Assembly (NCBI RefSeq): GCF_963678635.1 | Contig: NW_026971203.1 | Location: 1 to 24,625, forward strand | Direction: 5' to 3' | Length of the DNA: 24,625 bases | DNA from: Symsagittifera roscoffensis | Taxonomy: Eukaryota; Xenacoelomorpha; Acoela; Convolutidae | Shown: positions 21,498-24,625 of the stretch, one piece after another | How positions within the stretch are numbered: the stretch's first letter is position 1 | Layout of the letters: the number at the start of each line of letters is the position of its first letter | Notes under the pieces: model-generated | What the model was told of the DNA's origin: nothing | The model's database searches: none | What the model saw: the letters and a program-made list of their open reading frames with translations, nothing else | Position numbers and translations under genes: made by a program

Positions 21498-21773
21498 AAG
21501 TTGCAGTTCACGAAATCAATTTTTGGCATTTTTTGGACAAAAAAATAAAAAACGAAATTTTGCATACTTTTTCTGGTTTCGGTTTTGAACAGAAATAACT
21601 TGTTAGGTGCTGCATATACAGGCAAACTTTCATTAGCTAAGTTGATCACCTACTACTGGTCGAAACCAGAGGATAATTTTTGATACCACTGTTTGTTTCA
21701 AACAAAATTTTGAAACTCTTAATTTTTTTTCAAAAACAAAAAAAAATTTAAAATATGTTTCTTTTTGTTTAGT

Positions 21774-21779
21774 TTTATT
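21774..21779 (-). terminator. Possible poly(A) signal of the 223-aa gene
   Basis: AATAAA on the minus strand, 170 nt after the stop at 21949. It is the nearest exact hexamer downstream in an AT-rich stretch, so support is modest. Confidence 0.35.
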
Positions 21780-21948
21780 CTTTCAAAGATTTCTGAAAAA
21801 AAAAAGTTAGAGAGCAAACATTAAATTAGAAAAATCATAAACAAAACGTAAGCAAAGATTCAGCCACAATAATAAAAAAAGTTATCAAACTAAATAATAA
21901 ACCCCAAACTGGTGCACTCTCGGTGGAAACAAATTTTTTTTTGAGTTT

Positions 21949-22620
21949 TCAGAGATCTCTAAATTGCAGTTTGCGTTTTTTCGGCGCATAGCAAGCATTG
22001 ATAGGCGGTGTCTCAGCTACTAACTTTGGTGCAGTGGGACTTTGACTGCCGGAAAAATAAGAAGCAGAAGAAGTTTGCTGCTGCTGATGTTGAGTGATTG
22101 AAAAGATATCCGGTTTTATTGGGGTTTTGGGCGTCTGCTGGTCCTCATCTTTTTTCTCTGTTGAATCTGGTGATTCAATCGACTCAATGTTCCAGTAACT
22201 TTCTCGCTCTGCTAAATCTCTAATGGATCCTTCCTGATTTTCGTAAAAGGGGATCGATTGGCAATCGTAGTTGAACAGTATTTTTCTCGGTGAACTATCA
22301 AGGCAAGTAGGGTCTTGAATATCTGTGCGCTTCAGCGCAGGATACGATTCAGTCACACAACAACTCTCGTAGACCTGTTTTCTGCTTTGTATGAGGATAC
22401 CAATTTGATCTAGCAAATAATGGGGTAACATCATATGGTTTTTAGTGACCCATTCATCGAATTCTTGGCTTCCTGGATCAAGATCGTTCAAAGGACTCGC
22501 GTTTCGATGACGCATTTTCCGTTCCTGTTGAACCACTACGATAGAATCTCTGGTATAAGTTTGGTACAATATAGCTCTTTCAAGAGAATTAATTGAAATA
22601 ATTTGCAGTGGAGTTGCCAT
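21949..22620 (-). CDS. Unknown 223-aa protein of the Polinton-like element
   Basis: A complete frame from ATG at 22620 (context CAACGATGG) to 21949. No domain is recognised. Residues 1-80 are mixed and probably helical. From about 105 the protein is low-complexity, acidic and rich in Ser, Pro and Gln (QHQQQQ at 177-182). It ends in a nuclear-signal-like PKKRKLQF (213-220). There are several proline-directed phosphorylation-type sites (SP at 110-111, TPKTP at 163-167, SP at 194-195). SPRKILF (110-116) resembles a cyclin-docking RxLF motif. No LxCxE motif is present. It lies head-to-head with the PC4-like gene at 23143, about 520 bp away. A nuclear regulatory protein is an inference from composition only. 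Confidence 0.7.
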   Translation of the reverse strand: MATPLQIISINSLERAILYQTYTRDSIVVVQQERKMRHRNASPLNDLDPGSQEFDEWVTKNHMMLPHYLLDQIGILIQSRKQVYESCCVTESYPALKRTDIQDPTCLDSSPRKILFNYDCQSIPFYENQEGSIRDLAERESYWNIESIESPDSTEKKDEDQQTPKTPIKPDIFSITQHQQQQTSSASYFSGSQSPTAPKLVAETPPINACYAPKKRKLQFRDL

Positions 22621-23142
22621 CGTTGAAAATTTTGTTTTGTTTGATTTTGAGAGATTGAATGAAAATAGTGAGTAGATTTAGTTTGACGTACCACTTTTAG
22701 TTTTTTATTGCTGGTGGTCTAGTTTTAGCCAATTACCATAGATCGGGTTTTGTAAAATTTTAATATGTTTTCAGGGCTTTTGCAATTAAAGTAGAAATGT
22801 TAACGCTTTGAAAATCTATACTTCAAAGAAACAGCATGGCGCCTTTTTATGATACCCTAAGCACAAAATGACAGAAGTTTTACACTTCAAAGAGATAACA
22901 GGCATGCCGCCGGGGGTAAAACCGTTGAGATTTATGAGCTAAAACGGGAATTTGCCAGACAGATTTGACATGTATAACTTAAACTCATAAATTTCCAACT
23001 GCAAACTAATTAAAAGTCCCCAATGAAGCTTAAGCTATACCGTAAAAGAAATCACCCGAGTTAAGCTCTTCACCGGCTAGGTAAATCATTCTTAAATTGT
23101 CTCTTGACTGATACGGTTGAATAAAATTACCGCTACCCAACT
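22621..23142. promoter_or_regulatory. Divergent intergenic region between the 223-aa and PC4-like genes
   Basis: This 522-bp gap separates two outward-facing genes and should contain both promoters. Candidate AT-rich elements are present (for example GAATAAAATTA at about 23119-23129, just before the plus-strand ATG), but no clear TATA or initiator can be fixed. No open frame of note. Confidence 0.4.
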
Positions 23143-23547
23143 ATGTACACGCTTGAAAGTGATACTAACTTTTTTGATGACTTTCGTGATATTTCTTCAG
23201 GAGAAAAACGTATAGTCAGAGTTGGAACAAAAACATTTGAAAAAACAGGTACCTATATTACACTAAAATTGTTTAAGAAAACTGACGAAGAAGTGTTCAA
23301 AATGTATCAAGCAGTTACTTTGACGACGAAAGAATTTGATAGCTTAGCAGATAATTATTCAAAAATAAAAAAAATGATCAAAGCACCAACTGGTGAAAAG
23401 ATTTCAACTTCCACAACAGGAAACGATAAACCTCAAAAACGACGATATAAATCAAAACGATCGGTTTACTCCGAAAAAGACTGTAATAGTGAAAACGGAG
23501 AGGATGATGAAGAAGATTATTGCATCAAAAAAAGTCGAGTGGCTTGA
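23143..23547 (+). CDS. PC4-like putative single-stranded DNA-binding protein
   Basis: A 134-codon frame starting at ATG 23143. Residues 20-78 follow the pattern of the PC4/Sub1 fold: a short basic strand (EKRIVRVGTKTF), a Gly turn, a strand of alternating hydrophobics (TYITLKLF), an acidic loop, AVTLTTKEFDSL as the last strand and start of the helix, then IKKMI. PC4 proteins dimerise through this helix and bind single-stranded DNA. Residues 97-106 (PQKRRYKSKR) are a likely nuclear signal, and 118-126 are acidic. In a protein-primed replicon that displaces one strand, such a protein could coat the single strand; a transcription cofactor role is equally possible. The assignment rests on pattern matching by eye. 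Confidence 0.6.
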   Translation: MYTLESDTNFFDDFRDISSGEKRIVRVGTKTFEKTGTYITLKLFKKTDEEVFKMYQAVTLTTKEFDSLADNYSKIKKMIKAPTGEKISTSTTGNDKPQKRRYKSKRSVYSEKDCNSENGEDDEEDYCIKKSRVA

Positions 23548-23592
23548 GTAATTGGAAAAAAAAAAACCCAGTTTCATTTATTAATTATCAGA

Positions 23593-24222
23593 ATGGTTGA
23601 AGCAATGTATGAACAATCGCCGGAATACTTTAAACAATTTCGGAAAAACTTTAAATTTTTTTTTCTGAACAATGAACCCGACGTTTCTGACCTTCCTTCT
23701 AATACAAACTTTGCATTTGCAGTCCATTCAAATCAGAACGATTTTTGTTCCCAATCTCCTGCCAATGGTCAGCCACATTACCACGTTCTTATCGAAGTTA
23801 CAAAAGAATGCACTGAAGCAGTTAACAAGATGACCTTAAAATCTTTTATTGTGCCTTGCCTCCTTTCATCCTTTAAATATTTGATTACGCGGTGCAGCAA
23901 ATATCATCTATCAGGACCACTGATGGAAAAAATGAAATTGGCTGTTAACTACAATTCGACTAACAACCTTGACACCGCCGGAGTTTCTTTGCGAAAACGA
24001 TTGCCACAGATTTGCTTTGCATCACAGACTCGATCCATTCAAACTCAAACTGATCTAATTACTAATGTAACCATTGAACGTTTTATTCGAATTTTGAATG
24101 GGGATAATGCTGCCGAATTTTCAAAAATCATTGATATTATTTTGAGTGGGTATGGTCGATTAGAGATTGATTCGAATACTTTGTTTGTTAAATTTATAAT
24201 GGAGAAGAAATACAATTTTTGA
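23593..24222 (+). CDS. Unknown 209-aa protein with a His-x-His motif
   Basis: A complete frame from ATG 23593, 45 nt after the PC4-like stop and on the same strand. The sequence before the ATG ends TTATCAG, so a spliced 5' exon cannot be excluded. Residues 59-70 (GQPHYHVLIEV) have the hydrophobic-flanked His-x-His seen in motif 2 of HUH rolling-circle nucleases. A Tyr- and Lys-containing segment follows (SFKYLITRCSKYH, 93-105). The three-motif set of a Rep protein is not complete and there is no helicase domain. Residues 148-154 (SIQTQTD) contain a TQT core like dynein-light-chain-binding peptides. The N-terminus is rich in Phe. It ends 115 bp before the convergent protease gene; ATTAAA at 24311-24316 could serve as its poly(A) signal. 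Confidence 0.65.
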   Translation: MVEAMYEQSPEYFKQFRKNFKFFFLNNEPDVSDLPSNTNFAFAVHSNQNDFCSQSPANGQPHYHVLIEVTKECTEAVNKMTLKSFIVPCLLSSFKYLITRCSKYHLSGPLMEKMKLAVNYNSTNNLDTAGVSLRKRLPQICFASQTRSIQTQTDLITNVTIERFIRILNGDNAAEFSKIIDIILSGYGRLEIDSNTLFVKFIMEKKYNF

Positions 24223-24337
24223 AAAAAAAACATTTCTGAGATAATTCCAGCGGTATGTGTTCTAGCAACCATAAAACATGTTTTTTTAAAAAAAAATCAA
24301 TTATAAATCATTAAAGAAATGCAACAGTATCACAAAA

Positions 24338-24625
24338 TTATAACATCATATGTTTAGCAAAACGCATCATGTCATGATCGTTAACCTTGAAACCTATAGG
24401 AAACCTAGAAGAAATTATAACATGAGCAACATAAATACAATAAAGTCCACACAAGACCGAGTTAGCTGATTGGATTGGCTTATTCATCAGTATTTGGTTT
24501 CCCTCATGGATAGAACGTCTCATATTTTTGTATACATGTGGATAGTTGTGTAGGCTTCGTCCAAGAGGATCTGCAAAAAAGATTTGACCACCAGCTTGAG
24601 CAAACAGTAACCAATGAGTTCCTGG
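24338..24625 (-). CDS. Adenovirus-type cysteine protease, C-terminal part (cut by window edge)
   Basis: The minus-strand frame is open from the right edge to the stop at 24338 (95 codons). THW near the edge holds the catalytic His. FADPLG supplies the acidic residue at the position of the adenain Glu. QSANSVLCGLYC carries the oxyanion-hole Gln and the nucleophilic Cys. This order and spacing are those of the Ulp1/adenain clan (C5-like) proteases of Polintons and adenoviruses, which cleave capsid precursors during maturation. The 5' part lies outside the window, so the start is unknown. No stop or frameshift is visible. It is convergent with the 209-aa gene, 115 bp away. Confidence 0.88.
   Translation of the reverse strand, partial: PGTHWLLFAQAGGQIFFADPLGRSLHNYPHVYKNMRRSIHEGNQILMNKPIQSANSVLCGLYCIYVAHVIISSRFPIGFKVNDHDMMRFAKHMML

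Larger units (their letters stand above)
15295..24625. mobile_element. Polinton/Maverick-class (adintovirus-like) element, partial
   Basis: Two diagnostic genes of this class lie here: a protein-primed family B DNA polymerase of Polinton type (15356-19913) and an adenovirus-type cysteine protease (24338 to the right edge). Between them are three small genes and a tandem repeat. In known elements PolB lies near one end. That fits a left terminus shortly after its stop codon, somewhere in 14409-15295. Major and minor capsid proteins, packaging ATPase, retrovirus-type integrase and the right terminal repeat are absent and would lie beyond the window. The open frames suggest recent insertion or activity. 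Whether it is an endogenous virus or a transposon cannot be decided without the capsid genes. Confidence 0.85.

Noticed and set aside
21413-21649. 78-codon minus-strand frame running into the third 304-bp unit
   Set aside because: It starts directly after a stop, has a GTG start, and no homology or conservation; it could be a decayed gene but cannot be supported.

Overview
The window is nuclear DNA of an animal, probably an invertebrate. It is AT-rich, has GT-AG spliceosomal introns, a decayed LINE retrotransposon, a multi-exon gene for a secreted NIDO-type protein, and a large part of a Maverick/Polinton-class (adintovirus-like) DNA element. No tRNA, rRNA, CRISPR array or bacterial-style operon was seen. 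The species cannot be named from the sequence.

Layout. 1-7.5 kb is AT-rich DNA without a convincing gene. It holds two diverged copies of a dispersed repeat (about 1745-2170 and 2994-3350), a perfect hairpin (3435-3460) and one weak exon candidate on the minus strand (4157-4406). About 8.0-11.0 kb is a heavily mutated APE-type LINE on the plus strand: endonuclease, reverse transcriptase and a zinc-finger-like C-terminus can be followed across several frames. 11.3-12.05 kb contains a G-rich tract and two fold-back structures. 12166-14408 (minus) is the 5' part of a host gene: three exons, all joined in phase 1, encode a signal peptide and a NIDO-like extracellular protein. Its 3' exons are not visible.

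15.3 kb to the right edge is the Polinton-like element. Its protein-primed family B DNA polymerase (PolB) is one minus-strand gene of three exons (19913-18892, 18738-16163, 15987-15356). The splice phases match and give an uninterrupted 1409-codon frame. Upstream are 2 kb of non-coding DNA with a 304-bp triple tandem repeat, then an unknown 223-aa minus-strand gene. Two plus-strand genes follow: a 134-aa PC4-like putative ssDNA-binding protein and an unknown 209-aa protein with a His-x-His motif. Last comes the C-terminal half of an adenovirus-type cysteine protease, which runs off the right edge. Capsid proteins, packaging ATPase and integrase are not in the window and are expected to the right.

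How it fits together: PolB should copy the element by protein priming, the PC4-like protein may bind the displaced single strands, and the protease would mature virions if capsid genes are present. The PolB and protease frames are open and their key residues are present, so this copy is young or maintained. The LINE is dead. The most novel part is the accessory stretch 20.5-24.3 kb (repeat array, 223-aa, PC4-like and 209-aa genes).
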